Below, piece after piece: positions 8,917 through 19,232 of a stretch of 64,000 bases of DNA. This DNA is from Agromyces badenianii. Lineage in GTDB: Bacteria; Actinomycetota; Actinomycetes; Actinomycetales; Microbacteriaceae. The DNA is taken from positions 1,984,001 through 2,048,000 of the forward strand of contig NZ_CP028913.1 of assembly GCF_003070885.1 (NCBI RefSeq), in the 5' to 3' direction. Under the pieces are notes generated by a model. It worked only from the letters and a program-made list of their open reading frames with translations. It was not told the origin of the DNA and searched no databases. A program made the translations under genes and the position numbers. The first letter of the stretch is position 1, and each line of letters opens with the position of its first letter.

Positions 8917-8925
8917 GTCACGTCC

Positions 8926-8931
8926 AGCGTA
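8926..8931 (-). promoter_or_regulatory. -10-like box upstream of the CDF exporter
   Basis: TACGCT on the minus strand ends 9 nt before the ATG at 8916. This is the same hexamer that precedes the pdtaS and 61966 starts and would give a leader of only a few nucleotides. Confidence 0.35.
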
Positions 8932-9002
8932 GGCCGGGAATCCGTGATCGGGCGCTGATGGGAATGAGTCGCGTTCTCACGCGGAGCCGGCCCGTCGAGC
9001 GC

Positions 9003-9938
9003 TCAGCCGAGCCCGGTGCGGAACCCTTCCCGCCAGCTCGGCCAGGCGGGCGACCAGCCGAGCTCGCGCCTGGCCTTCGCGTTCGACGAGCCGCGCACCT
9101 TCGTCATCAACGACACCCCGTGCTGGCCGATCAACGGTCTCGCGACCCAGGCCGGCACGCGCATCGGCGCCTTCGCGCCGACCGCCGCGGCGAGCGCGGG
9201 CAACCATTCCGACACCGGCGCCGGATCGTCGTCGACGATGTTGTAGACACCGGCGGCGCCGCGGGTCACGGCCGCAGCGGTGGCGGATGCCGCGTCGTCG
9301 ATGTGGCAGAACGAGGTGACGCCCGTGCCGCCGCCGACGAGCGGGAGCCTTCCCGCTTCGACCATCTCGACCATCTCGCCGCCGCGCCCGATGGCTTGGC
9401 CGGGACCGTACAGCTGACCGTAGCGAAGCACCAGTCCGCCAGCTGCGGTGGTCGCTTCCTCGACGCACCGGATCGCGGCGATCGTCTCCCTCGAGGCATC
9501 CGTCGGGTGCCGGTCGATCCCGTCCGCCTCGCTCTTGACCGCGCTGCCGCTGCGTTCGTTCGGCCACCCGGTGTAGCTCTGCGCGATGAACCGGCCGGCA
9601 CCTGCCTCGGCGGCCGCCGCGAGGAGGTGGTCGGTACCGCGGGTCCGCAACTCGTTCGTCGCGGCGAACGCCGTGTCGAAGTGCTTGAGGTCGGGGGTCA
9701 GGCCCGCGAGCGCGGTGAGCTCGTGCACGATCACGTCGGGCCGGGCCTCGACCACGGCGGTGCGCACCGATGCCGCGTCGAGGCCGTCCATCACGACGCC
9801 GCGTGCGCCCGCCGCGTCGATCGCGGACAGCCGGTCTGCGCTCCTCGATGTGCCGACCACGTCGTGGCCGTCGGCCACGAGGAGCGGCACCAGTCTCGAT
9901 CCGATGGCGCCCGTGGCGCCGGCGATGAACACTCGCAT
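9003..9938 (-). CDS. NAD-dependent epimerase/dehydratase family protein (ECF41 partner)
   Basis: This 311-aa extended short-chain dehydrogenase starts MRVFIAGATGAIGSRLVPLL, a clear dinucleotide-binding GxxGxxG segment. The start at 9938 has a good aaggaga site upstream; longer versions begin inside the promoter region. The usual YxxxK is not evident in the canonical place (QSYTGWPNE is there), as in many atypical SDRs. It is divergent from an ECF41 sigma factor, and ECF41 factors are known to be linked to carboxymuconolactone decarboxylases, oxidoreductases or epimerases, so this is its likely target. Substrate unknown. Confidence 0.82.
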   Translation of the reverse strand: MRVFIAGATGAIGSRLVPLLVADGHDVVGTSRSADRLSAIDAAGARGVVMDGLDAASVRTAVVEARPDVIVHELTALAGLTPDLKHFDTAFAATNELRTRGTDHLLAAAAEAGAGRFIAQSYTGWPNERSGSAVKSEADGIDRHPTDASRETIAAIRCVEEATTAAGGLVLRYGQLYGPGQAIGRGGEMVEMVEAGRLPLVGGGTGVTSFCHIDDAASATAAAVTRGAAGVYNIVDDDPAPVSEWLPALAAAVGAKAPMRVPAWVARPLIGQHGVSLMTKVRGSSNAKARRELGWSPAWPSWREGFRTGLG

Positions 9939-9966
9939 CTCGGTCTCCTTCTCTCTCATCCCCTCC

Positions 9967-9993
9967 GACGATCGAACGATCACCGATGTGACG
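9967..9993 (-). promoter_or_regulatory. ECF41-type promoter of the epimerase gene
   Basis: On the minus strand CGTCACA (9987-9993) is followed by exactly 16 nt and then CGTC (9967-9970), 28 nt before the epimerase start. The published ECF41 consensus, as I recall it, is TGTCACA-N16-CGTC; only the first base differs. The position, in the 77-bp divergent gap between the sigma factor and its expected target, supports the call. Confidence 0.65.
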
Positions 9994-10015
9994 GCATCCG
10001 TGACATCCTCGAACC

Positions 10016-10933
10016 ATGGCCATCGCGGGCGAGGCGCAAGACGCACTGCGTCCGCTCATGTTCTCGATCGCGTACCGCATGCTCGGCAGCGTGGTCGAGG
10101 CCGAAGACGTCGTGCAAGACGCCTACGTGCGGTTGCAGGAACGTCACGCCGCAGGCGAGACGATCGACAATCCCGACGCCTTCGCCGTCACGATCACGAC
10201 CCGGCTCGCGATCGACGTGCTGCGTTCGGCCCGACGCAATCGCGAGGTCTACATCGGCCCGTGGATGCCCGAACCCCTGCCCGACGACGACGAGGATCCG
10301 GCGCACCGCATCGAACGCGACGAAACCCTCTCCTTCGCCTTCCTCGCGGTGCTCGAACGGCTCGGACCCGTCGAACGGGCCGTGTTCCTCCTCCGGGAGG
10401 TGTTCGCCTACGACTACGCCACGATCGCCGACATCGTCGGCCGCGACGAGGCCGCATGCCGGCAGATCCAGCACCGCGCGAAGCAGCGCATCGCGGAAGG
10501 CCGGGTTCGGTTCGACGGGTCGGCCGACCGCGACACGGCGCTCACCGACGCGTTCTTCGCCGCCCTCGAGGCGGGCGATGTCGACCGGCTCGTCGTGGCC
10601 CTCGCCGACGACGTCGTGTTCTACGGCGACGGCGGCGGCAGGGCACCGGCGATCCGCCGGCCGATGCACGGAGCGGTCGCGGTCGCCCGGTTCCTCGGCG
10701 GGCTCGTGCGGCGCGGAACGCGGGCCGGCGTGCGGTTCGAACGGCGCTCGGTGAACGGTGCGCCCGCGTTGTGGGTGCGCGGCGCCGACGGCGCGCTGCT
10801 CAGCATCGTGATGGTCGAGTTCGACTCGGGCTCGGCGCAGGTGATCGCGAACCAGCTGAACCCCGACAAGCTCGGTCATCTCGGCGAGGTCGGCGACCTG
10901 TTCGCACTCATGGGCGGCGACCCCGCGGCGTGA
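10016..10933 (+). CDS. ECF41-type RNA polymerase sigma factor with SnoaL-like C-terminal domain
   Basis: The 305-aa protein has sigma region 2 (RPLMFSIAYRMLGSVVEAED, then VVQDAYVRL), region 4 (LERLGPVERAVFLLREVFAY and AACRQIQHRAKQR), and a fused SnoaL_2-like domain. Signature motifs of ECF41 are present: WMPEPL (83-88) in the linker, DGGGR in the fused domain, and NPDKL near the C-terminus. In characterised members the fused domain tunes activity in place of a separate anti-sigma factor. It is divergent from the epimerase that carries the matching promoter. The signal sensed is unknown. Confidence 0.88.
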   Translation: MAIAGEAQDALRPLMFSIAYRMLGSVVEAEDVVQDAYVRLQERHAAGETIDNPDAFAVTITTRLAIDVLRSARRNREVYIGPWMPEPLPDDDEDPAHRIERDETLSFAFLAVLERLGPVERAVFLLREVFAYDYATIADIVGRDEAACRQIQHRAKQRIAEGRVRFDGSADRDTALTDAFFAALEAGDVDRLVVALADDVVFYGDGGGRAPAIRRPMHGAVAVARFLGGLVRRGTRAGVRFERRSVNGAPALWVRGADGALLSIVMVEFDSGSAQVIANQLNPDKLGHLGEVGDLFALMGGDPAA

Positions 10934-11008
10934 CCGGAGCGCTGGTTCGCCGCCGCTCGGAGCGCCGACTCGGATGCCGAGGATCGCAGATCCGCGGCAT
11001 CCGCTCGG

Positions 11009-12502
11009 CTACACCGCCGCGATCCAGCGCAACGGCACCTCGATCGTCACCTCGGTGCCGCGACCGACGACCGTGTGCCAGTCGATCGTGCCGCCGAGCT
11101 CGCCCTGGATCAGGGTGCGCACGATCTGCGTGCCGAGCCCTTCGCCGACCTTGCCCTCGGGCAGGCCGGAGCCCGTGTCGCGCACCTGCACGGTGAGCAT
11201 CGTCGACGAGCGGTCGGCGGTGATCTCGACGTCGCCCTCTTGACCCGCGAGGCCGTGCTCGACGGCGTTCGTCACGAGCTCGGTGAGCGCGAGGGCGAGC
11301 GGCGTCGCATACTCGCTCGGCAGCACGCCGAACGAGCCCGAACGCTTGGGGTGCGCCGTCGTGTTGTGCGCCGAGGCGACCTCGGCGACGAGCAGCAGCG
11401 CCCGATCGAAGACGGCGTCGAAGTCGACGTTCTGCGTGAGCCCCTCGGAGAGCGTGTCGTGCACGACGGCGATCGCACCGACCCGGCGCATCGCCTGCGT
11501 GAGCGCATCGCGCGCCTCGTCGGAGTGCGTGCGCCGGGCCTGGATGCGCAGCAGCGAGGCGACCGTCTGCAGGTTGTTCTTCACCCGGTGGTGGATCTCG
11601 CGGATCGTCGCATCCTTGGTGATGAGCTCCTGCTCCTGGTGACGGAGCTCGGTGACATCGCGGCTCAGCACGATCGCACCGATGCGTTCGCCGTGGTGGC
11701 GAATGGGGATCGCCCGCAGCGACACGGTGACACCGCGCGACTCGACGTCGGTGCGCCACGGTGCACGCCCGGTGACGACCAGCGGCAGGGACTCGTCGAC
11801 CACGAGCTTGCCGCTCAGCAACCGCGTCGTCACCTCGGCCAGCGACTCGCCCTCGAGCTCGTCGTCGAAGCCCATGCGGTTGAAGGCGGAGAGGGCGTTG
11901 GGGCTCGCGAACGTGGTGATGCCGTCGACGTCGAGGCGGATGAGGCCGTCGGAGGCGCGCGGGGCGCCTCGCCGCGGCCCGGTCGGCGCGCCCAGGTCGG
12001 GGAAGTCCCCGGACGCGATCATCTGGAAGAGCTCTTCGGCGCACTCGTTGAACGTGAGCTCCTGGCGGCTGGCCGTGCGGGTCGCACCGAGGTTCGTGTG
12101 CCGGGTGATCACGGCGACCGGGTCGGGAGCGACGGCGGTGCCGGTCGTCGTGAGCCGGCGCATCACCGGCACGGCACGCACCCGCGTGGGCATCTCCTCG
12201 TACCAGTCGGGAGCGGATGAATCGACGATCCGAGCACTCGAATATGCCTGGCCGACGAGCTCGCGCCACTGCGGCTTGATCTCCTGGCCGACGAAGTCGC
12301 GGTAGAAGAGCGTCGCCGCGCTCGAGGGCCGCGCGTGAGCGACCGCGACGAACGCGTCGTCACCTGACGGCACCCACAGCACGATATCGGCGAAGGCGAG
12401 ATCCGCGAGGAGTTGCAGATCGCCCACGAGCATGTGCAGCCAGTCGACATCGGCCTGACTGCTGCGGCCCTGGGCGAGGACGAGATCACTGAGGGTCGAC
12501 AC
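11009..12502 (-). CDS. pdtaS: PdtaS-like sensor histidine kinase (HisKA_2)
   Basis: This 497-aa soluble kinase has an N-terminal GAF-like sensor (from about residue 20 to 165), a PAS domain (about 185-285), and a HisKA_2 dimerisation helix REIHHRVKNNLQTVASLLRI with the phosphoacceptor His near 305. The ATPase domain follows (TELVTNAVEHG, RDTGSGLPEG). There is no membrane segment. The layout matches mycobacterial PdtaS (Rv3220c), which signals to the RNA-binding antiterminator PdtaR; no pdtaR lies next to it here. The start is GTG 12502, giving MSTLSDLVLAQG as in homologues, with a -10 box 6 nt upstream. Confidence 0.88.
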   Translation of the reverse strand: MSTLSDLVLAQGRSSQADVDWLHMLVGDLQLLADLAFADIVLWVPSGDDAFVAVAHARPSSAATLFYRDFVGQEIKPQWRELVGQAYSSARIVDSSAPDWYEEMPTRVRAVPVMRRLTTTGTAVAPDPVAVITRHTNLGATRTASRQELTFNECAEELFQMIASGDFPDLGAPTGPRRGAPRASDGLIRLDVDGITTFASPNALSAFNRMGFDDELEGESLAEVTTRLLSGKLVVDESLPLVVTGRAPWRTDVESRGVTVSLRAIPIRHHGERIGAIVLSRDVTELRHQEQELITKDATIREIHHRVKNNLQTVASLLRIQARRTHSDEARDALTQAMRRVGAIAVVHDTLSEGLTQNVDFDAVFDRALLLVAEVASAHNTTAHPKRSGSFGVLPSEYATPLALALTELVTNAVEHGLAGQEGDVEITADRSSTMLTVQVRDTGSGLPEGKVGEGLGTQIVRTLIQGELGGTIDWHTVVGRGTEVTIEVPLRWIAAV

Positions 12503-12508
12503 AGAACC

Positions 12509-12514
12509 AGCGTA
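12509..12514 (-). promoter_or_regulatory. -10 box of a probable leaderless pdtaS promoter
   Basis: TACGCT on the minus strand is separated by 6 nt from the GTG start at 12502. No Shine-Dalgarno sequence precedes the GTG, and the spacing is typical of leaderless actinobacterial transcripts. Confidence 0.45.
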
Positions 12515-12530
12515 ACGCCCGCGATGAGGC

Positions 12531-13778
12531 TCAGCCCGCCGCAGCCCGCCGCAGCGTCGGAAACGCGAACGCTCGACGGCGCGTCGCCTGCGGCACGGGG
12601 AGCAGCGCCTCGAGCGCGTAGTCGCGGATCGCGGCGCGCAACGGCGAACGCGGCGCCGCGTCGCGCAGGGTGCGTGCCGTGAGGATGGCGGCGTCTGCCG
12701 CCTTGGCGTCGTGGGGCAGCAGCGTGGCGTCTGAGAGCCCGCCGAAGCGGCGCAGCGTCTGCCTGACCTGGGCGTGGGCGTCGATGCCGAGCGCGCTCGC
12801 GCGCACCCGGTTGACGACGACATCGACCCGCTCGGGGTCGACGAGTTCGATGAGTTCGCCGTGCCCGCGAAGCAGGCGCGACAGGCCGACCGGATCGGCC
12901 AGGCCGACGGCGACCACCCGGTCGGCGGCCGCGAGTGCGGCGAAGGTCGCGGCGTTGCGCCGCGGTGCGAACTGGTCGCTCGTCAGCTCTTCGTCGTGCT
13001 CGAGGCTGAATCCGGTGTCGATGACGACGTACTCGGCCCATGCGCGCATCGCACCGATCGCCGCGGTCACCCGCTCGCGCGAGAGCTCGGGCCAGCGACT
13101 CGGCCCGACGAGGCCCGTGAAGACGTTGAACGCCGCACGCGGCACCGAGTAGCGCTGGGCGATGCGTTCCAGCTCGGCGCGGTCGAGGGCGTCGGCACCG
13201 GCCAGGCGGCAGGCGGATGCGAAGCCGGGGGCTTCGTCGAGCAGCCCGAGCACCGGGGCGATGGCGCCGCCGTAGGGGTCGGCGTCGACGAGTGCGACGG
13301 TGTGACCGGTCGCCGCGATCTCCGCGGCGAGGTTCACGGCGAGGGTGCTGCGGCCGGGCGCGCCGCCTGGGCCCCACACCGCGATCACGGATGCCGCCCG
13401 GTCGCTGCGCGACCACGCGTCGCCGAGGCGCGACGGCACGGGCACTCCGCCGCTCACGAGCGGTTCGATCTCACTCCACGGCGCTGCAGCGTCGACGACC
13501 TCGTGCAGACCCAGTTGCGCACTGTGCGCACGCTCGGCGTCACTGGCGGCGAGCGCGATGAGACGGATGCCCCGTTCGTCGCACGCCGCGAGCAGTTCGG
13601 CGCTCAGCGTGCCGCGACCCGCGCCGACGAGGGCGACCTCTGGCCCGAGCGTGTCGAGACTGTCGAGGAGGTCTCGCCAGCCCACCAGCCGCGCGACGAT
13701 CGTGTGACCGTGCTCGACGATGTCGGCGAGGATGCGATCCTCGGTCGAACCGTCGAGCGCGAGGGCGAGTCGTGCCAC
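12531..13778 (-). CDS. CpaE-like MinD/ParA-family ATPase with altered Walker A
   Basis: This 415-aa protein has an N-terminal receiver-like region of about 115 aa and a MinD/ParA-type domain. The nucleotide loop reads GPGGAPGRST (136-145): the Walker A Lys is replaced by Arg143 and the signature Lys of KGG is absent. The A' motif VALVDADPYGG and a later YVVIDTGFS are present. The protein is in the same operon as a SAF-domain CpaB-like protein (1 nt spacing), a pairing seen in Flp pilus systems, but no pilin or secretion ATPase is nearby. A role in localising an envelope complex is plausible; pilus assembly is not supported. The GTG at 13778 follows the previous stop directly. Confidence 0.72.
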   Translation of the reverse strand: MARLALALDGSTEDRILADIVEHGHTIVARLVGWRDLLDSLDTLGPEVALVGAGRGTLSAELLAACDERGIRLIALAASDAERAHSAQLGLHEVVDAAAPWSEIEPLVSGGVPVPSRLGDAWSRSDRAASVIAVWGPGGAPGRSTLAVNLAAEIAATGHTVALVDADPYGGAIAPVLGLLDEAPGFASACRLAGADALDRAELERIAQRYSVPRAAFNVFTGLVGPSRWPELSRERVTAAIGAMRAWAEYVVIDTGFSLEHDEELTSDQFAPRRNAATFAALAAADRVVAVGLADPVGLSRLLRGHGELIELVDPERVDVVVNRVRASALGIDAHAQVRQTLRRFGGLSDATLLPHDAKAADAAILTARTLRDAAPRSPLRAAIRDYALEALLPVPQATRRRAFAFPTLRRAAAG

Positions 13779-13779
13779 G

Positions 13780-14409
13780 TCACTCCCCTGTCGATCGGGC
13801 CGGCACGAGGTCGATCGCATCACCGGCGGCGAGCGCCTCGAGCATGGCCGCCACCTTCTCGCGCGGGATCAGCAGTTCGACGGAGATGCCGCCGGTCGAG
13901 ACCATGCCCTCGCTCTCGATGACGCCGGCGATCTCGGCACCCGAAACGAGCACGACCGGTGGTTCGAAACCGCCGCGCTCCACCTGTTGCGCGGTCCAGA
14001 CGTCGACGCGCGCCCCGGCCGCGATGCCGGCTGGCAGTGCACCGCGGCTCGGCACGACGACGGTGGCCAGGCCGGTGCGATCGGCGTCGTCGACCGCGGA
14101 CTCGGGCAACAGCTCCCCCGCCTTCACCGTGCGGCCGACGACGAGCCCATCGGCCGGGATGTCGCCGGCGGCGAGGTACCGTGCCCCACTCGCGCCGAGC
14201 CGCACGGACTCCGTGGCAAGGTCATCGGGGTGGATGCGTGTGCCGGGAGTGAGGGTGTCGCGGGCCACGTACACCTCGACGCCGTCGTCGAGGCCGGAGA
14301 CGAGGCTCCACACGCCGAAGGTCGAACCGGCGATCAGCACGACCCCGATGACGAGACGCGGGTCGAGTCGGAGTGCTCCGCGTTCACCGCTCTGCTGGCG
14401 ACGTGCCAT
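13780..14409 (-). CDS. SAF-domain protein (CpaB/RcpC-like), membrane anchored
   Basis: A 209-aa protein with one N-terminal membrane helix (about 19-38), then VYVARDTLTPGTRIHPDDLA, the SAF domain found in FlgA, CpaB and antifreeze-like proteins. In Flp pilus systems CpaB sits in the periplasm or wall zone. Here it is cotranscribed with the CpaE-like ATPase and divergent from a BldC-like gene. The start ATG has an aaggga upstream. Function beyond the fold is not known to me. Confidence 0.72.
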   Translation of the reverse strand: MARRQQSGERGALRLDPRLVIGVVLIAGSTFGVWSLVSGLDDGVEVYVARDTLTPGTRIHPDDLATESVRLGASGARYLAAGDIPADGLVVGRTVKAGELLPESAVDDADRTGLATVVVPSRGALPAGIAAGARVDVWTAQQVERGGFEPPVVLVSGAEIAGVIESEGMVSTGGISVELLIPREKVAAMLEALAAGDAIDLVPARSTGE

Positions 14410-14486
14410 CGTGTGCGTTCCCTTCGGCCGGGCGCCGTGTCGCGCCGGCGTCTATCGTCACCCGAACCCGGGAGCGCGGCCGGAAG

Positions 14487-14495
14487 TTATCCACA
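14487..14495 (+). promoter_or_regulatory. perfect DnaA-box consensus TTATCCACA (box 1)
   Basis: The 9-mer TTATCCACA lies in the 125-bp divergent gap between the SAF gene and the BldC-like gene. It is one of two perfect matches on the same strand, the other at 15494. Such an AT-rich 9-mer is rare by chance in DNA of this composition. Confidence 0.45.
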
Positions 14496-14522
14496 ATCAC
14501 CCCGCCCGAGCCGCAACCGGTC

Positions 14523-14528
14523 GATAAT
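14523..14528 (+). promoter_or_regulatory. possible -10 box (GATAAT) for the BldC-like gene
   Basis: GATAAT is followed by 6 nt and the ATG at 14535, with no ribosome binding site between, again a leaderless arrangement. Confidence 0.35.
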
Positions 14529-14534
14529 CAAGAC

Positions 14535-14828
14535 ATGACCTCACCAGGTTCGGGCGACGAGATCGGCCGGTTCCTCACGCTCGCAGATGCGGCCGAGATC
14601 CTCGCCGTCGATGTGGCGACCGTCGACGAGCTGATCCGGTCGGGCGAGTTGCCTGCGATCCGCGTGGGCTCTGCGGGGCCGTGGCGCATCGAGCGCGTGC
14701 AACTCGAGGTGTGGATCGAGTTGCAGTACGAGGAGACCCGCAAGCAATCGGCCTGGAATCAGGGCGAATACGCGAACATCGTCGAGCTCTCGGGCGCCAG
14801 AAGCGGTCGACTTCGCTCGATCGACTGA
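14535..14828 (+). CDS. BldC/MerR-like helix-turn-helix DNA-binding protein
   Basis: The 97-aa protein is almost only a winged-helix excisionase/BldC-type domain: FLTLADAAEILAVDVATVDE, LIRSGELPAIRVG, and PWRIERVQLEVWIELQYEE. Such proteins bind direct repeats, BldC being a developmental regulator in Streptomyces. Genes of this type are common beside PdtaS/SAF loci in Actinobacteria. It is convergent with the next gene with 15 nt between stops. Confidence 0.78.
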   Translation: MTSPGSGDEIGRFLTLADAAEILAVDVATVDELIRSGELPAIRVGSAGPWRIERVQLEVWIELQYEETRKQSAWNQGEYANIVELSGARSGRLRSID

Positions 14829-14843
14829 CGCTGCGCAGCGTCG

Positions 14844-15455
14844 TCAGCGGAAGTCGATGACGAGCACGCGCGAAAGCGGCACGACACGGTAGCCGTGCAG
14901 TGAGCTCTCGCGCCGTGGTGCGCCGGCCTCGTGCACGGCGAGGTCGATGTGGTCGCGGGCGACCCGATCGATCGTGCCGTGCGTCTCGCCGTCGAGCGTG
15001 CTCAGCCGCACGGGAGTCCGGCGCCGGCACAGGTCTCGCAGCACGAATGGCAAGCCGATGCGTTCGGCGATCCGAGCGGATGCCTCGGGCACCGGTTCGA
15101 GGCTCGGCGCGAGCTGTGCACGGGTGGGCAGGATCGCGGCGATCGCGGCGATGGGCACCACGCACTGGGTGACGGCCTGCCCCGATCCGTCGGAGGGCGC
15201 GCCCGACGCCCCGCTGACCCAGTCGCGCCCGAAGACCTGCGGTCGCAGAGCGAGAGTTCGGCCGCCGTGCAGCTCGATGCGGATGAACCCGCCGGCGTCA
15301 TCCTCCTCGGATCTGGCGATGGCCGCGAGTCGATCGCGGAGCGTCAGCCGGCCGAGCCGCAGCCGCTCCTCCTCGATCGCGAGCGCGCGTTCCTCGTCGC
15401 GCTGATCCTGGTCGATCTGCGACTCGAGGTCGTCGAACAACAGGTCCCAGCGCAT
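14844..15455 (-). CDS. conserved actinobacterial protein, LSm-like C-terminus
   Basis: This 203-aa protein starts MRWDLLFDDLESQ, then has a charged predicted coiled coil (residues 10-50). The last 60 residues (RRTPVRLSTLDGETHGTIDR, ARDHIDLAVHE, VVPLSRVLVIDF) read like the strand pattern of an Sm/LSm-type barrel: DG followed by G.I..V..DHIDL. I know of similar actinobacterial proteins without a defined function; the fold is an inference. Its ATG follows a TAGCGT box by 6 nt. No membrane segment. Confidence 0.62.
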   Translation of the reverse strand: MRWDLLFDDLESQIDQDQRDEERALAIEEERLRLGRLTLRDRLAAIARSEEDDAGGFIRIELHGGRTLALRPQVFGRDWVSGASGAPSDGSGQAVTQCVVPIAAIAAILPTRAQLAPSLEPVPEASARIAERIGLPFVLRDLCRRRTPVRLSTLDGETHGTIDRVARDHIDLAVHEAGAPRRESSLHGYRVVPLSRVLVIDFR

Positions 15456-15461
15456 GCAGCG

Positions 15462-15467
15462 ACGCTA
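15462..15467 (-). promoter_or_regulatory. -10 box of a probable leaderless promoter
   Basis: TAGCGT on the minus strand is separated by 6 nt from the ATG at 15455 of the LSm-like gene, without a Shine-Dalgarno sequence. Confidence 0.42.
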
Positions 15468-15493
15468 CATCGCCGAGGACCTGATCCGTAACG

Positions 15494-15502
15494 TTATCCA
15501 CA
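15494..15502 (+). promoter_or_regulatory. perfect DnaA-box consensus TTATCCACA (box 2)
   Basis: This second TTATCCACA lies in the 184-bp divergent gap upstream of the Rv3235-like gene, about 15 nt upstream of its -35 element and 1,007 bp from box 1 in the same orientation. Confidence 0.45.
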
Positions 15503-15516
15503 GGTGACGAAAGCTC

Positions 15517-15546
15517 TTGACACTGTTTCGAAGCCTCATTTACGGT
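15517..15546 (+). promoter_or_regulatory. housekeeping-type promoter for the Rv3235-like gene
   Basis: TTGACA (15517-15522) and TACGGT (15541-15546) are separated by 18 nt. The predicted transcript starts near 15553, leaving a leader of almost 90 nt before the ATG at 15640, which has a ggag upstream. Confidence 0.5.
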
Positions 15547-15639
15547 TCACTCAGGGATCATCCGATGTCCCCCAGACGGGGGTGATTCCATCGCCCACCG
15601 AGAGGTTGCGGCGAGCCCCTCCTCTCCCCTGGAGCACAG

Positions 15640-16092
15640 ATGACCGCACGCGACGCGATCGCCACCCGACCCAGCGTGATCCGAGGATCCGCTGCGCGCT
15701 TCCTCGACGATGACGACGAGTACTTCGGCCGCCAGCCCGCCCGGCGAACCGAACTGCCCGATCCCGAGCCGCTGCTGCGAAACCTGACCCACTGCGTCAT
15801 CGAGGCGCTGAGCGGTGCGCGCGACCTCGAGCAGCTCGCGAGGTGGGTCAACGACGACGTCTACCGCAATCTCTCGAAACGGGTCGTGCTCGCGGCTCGC
15901 GCGCGCCGGGTCAAAGGCCAGTCGCCGCAGCGCCCGGCGTTCTCGATCGGCCGCGTGCATCTGTGCGAACCCGCCGACGGTGTCATCGAGGCCGTCGTCA
16001 TGGTGCACCAGCGGGCGAGGTCCCGAGCCGTCGCGATCCGCATCGAGGGGTTCGACCAGCGCTGGCGAGCCAGCGCCATCAGCGTGCTCTGA
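15640..16092 (+). CDS. Rv3235-family protein (DUF6459-like)
   Basis: The 150-aa protein has an acidic, disordered N-terminus (RFLDDDDEYFGRQPARRTEL) and a compact C-terminal domain with FSIGRVHLCEPADGVIEAVV and WRASAISVL. This is the pattern of the actinobacterial family represented by M. tuberculosis Rv3235, which also lies near secA. Function is unknown; conserved synteny with SecA suggests an envelope or secretion link, which is only inference. Confidence 0.7.
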   Translation: MTARDAIATRPSVIRGSAARFLDDDDEYFGRQPARRTELPDPEPLLRNLTHCVIEALSGARDLEQLARWVNDDVYRNLSKRVVLAARARRVKGQSPQRPAFSIGRVHLCEPADGVIEAVVMVHQRARSRAVAIRIEGFDQRWRASAISVL

Positions 16093-16205
16093 ACCTCGGC
16101 GCCGGGTGAGCCCATTGCGTGTCCTGAACCGACGCGCGCTGACCCCACGGCATGTGGCGACGCATCCGATGGGCTGAACCGAGCGAGCTTCTCCGGACAG
16201 ACGCA

Positions 16206-16241
16206 AGACCCCGGCCGGTGCTGCGCACACGGCCGGGGTCT
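16206..16241. terminator. hairpin terminator between Rv3235-like gene and secA
   Basis: Perfect 12-bp arms (agaccccggccg at 16206-16217 and its complement at 16230-16241) enclose a 12-nt loop. It follows secA by 15 nt on the minus strand and the Rv3235-like gene by about 110 nt on the plus strand, so it can serve both convergent genes. Confidence 0.75.
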
Positions 16242-16255
16242 CGTCGTTCGTTGGT

Positions 16256-19042
<2,787 letters not shown>

Positions 19043-19158
19043 GAATGTTCTCCTGTAGTCGTTGGGCGCAGGGCCGCGGATCGAACCCGGGCACGCCCGT
19101 CGCCGCCTTGCAGACGGCCATCATAGCCATGCTAGCGGTGAACGAGCCGCGCCTTCCT

Positions 19159-19204
19159 GACCCTGCCGAAGGGCCGGCCACGGCCGGCACACTTCGACAG
19201 GGTC
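19159..19204. terminator. long hairpin between hpf and secA
   Basis: Arms gaccctgccgaag (19159-19171) and cttcgacagggtc (19192-19204) pair with one mismatch, and the enclosed bases contain a second GC-rich inverted repeat (ggccggc/gccggc). It lies 29 nt downstream of the hpf stop on the minus strand and probably ends the hpf transcript before secA. Confidence 0.65.
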
Positions 19205-19232
19205 GGCACGCCGACGACTCAGCCGGAAGCGG

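Noticed and set aside
13780..14409. Flp pilus (tad) locus
   Set aside because: CpaE-like and CpaB-like genes are present, but no pilin, CpaF, TadB/C or prepilin peptidase is found nearby, so I did not call a pilus system.
19043..19232. Possible small RNA or mobile repeat between hpf and secA
   Set aside because: The inverted repeat is adequately explained as the hpf terminator, and I found no second copy in the window.
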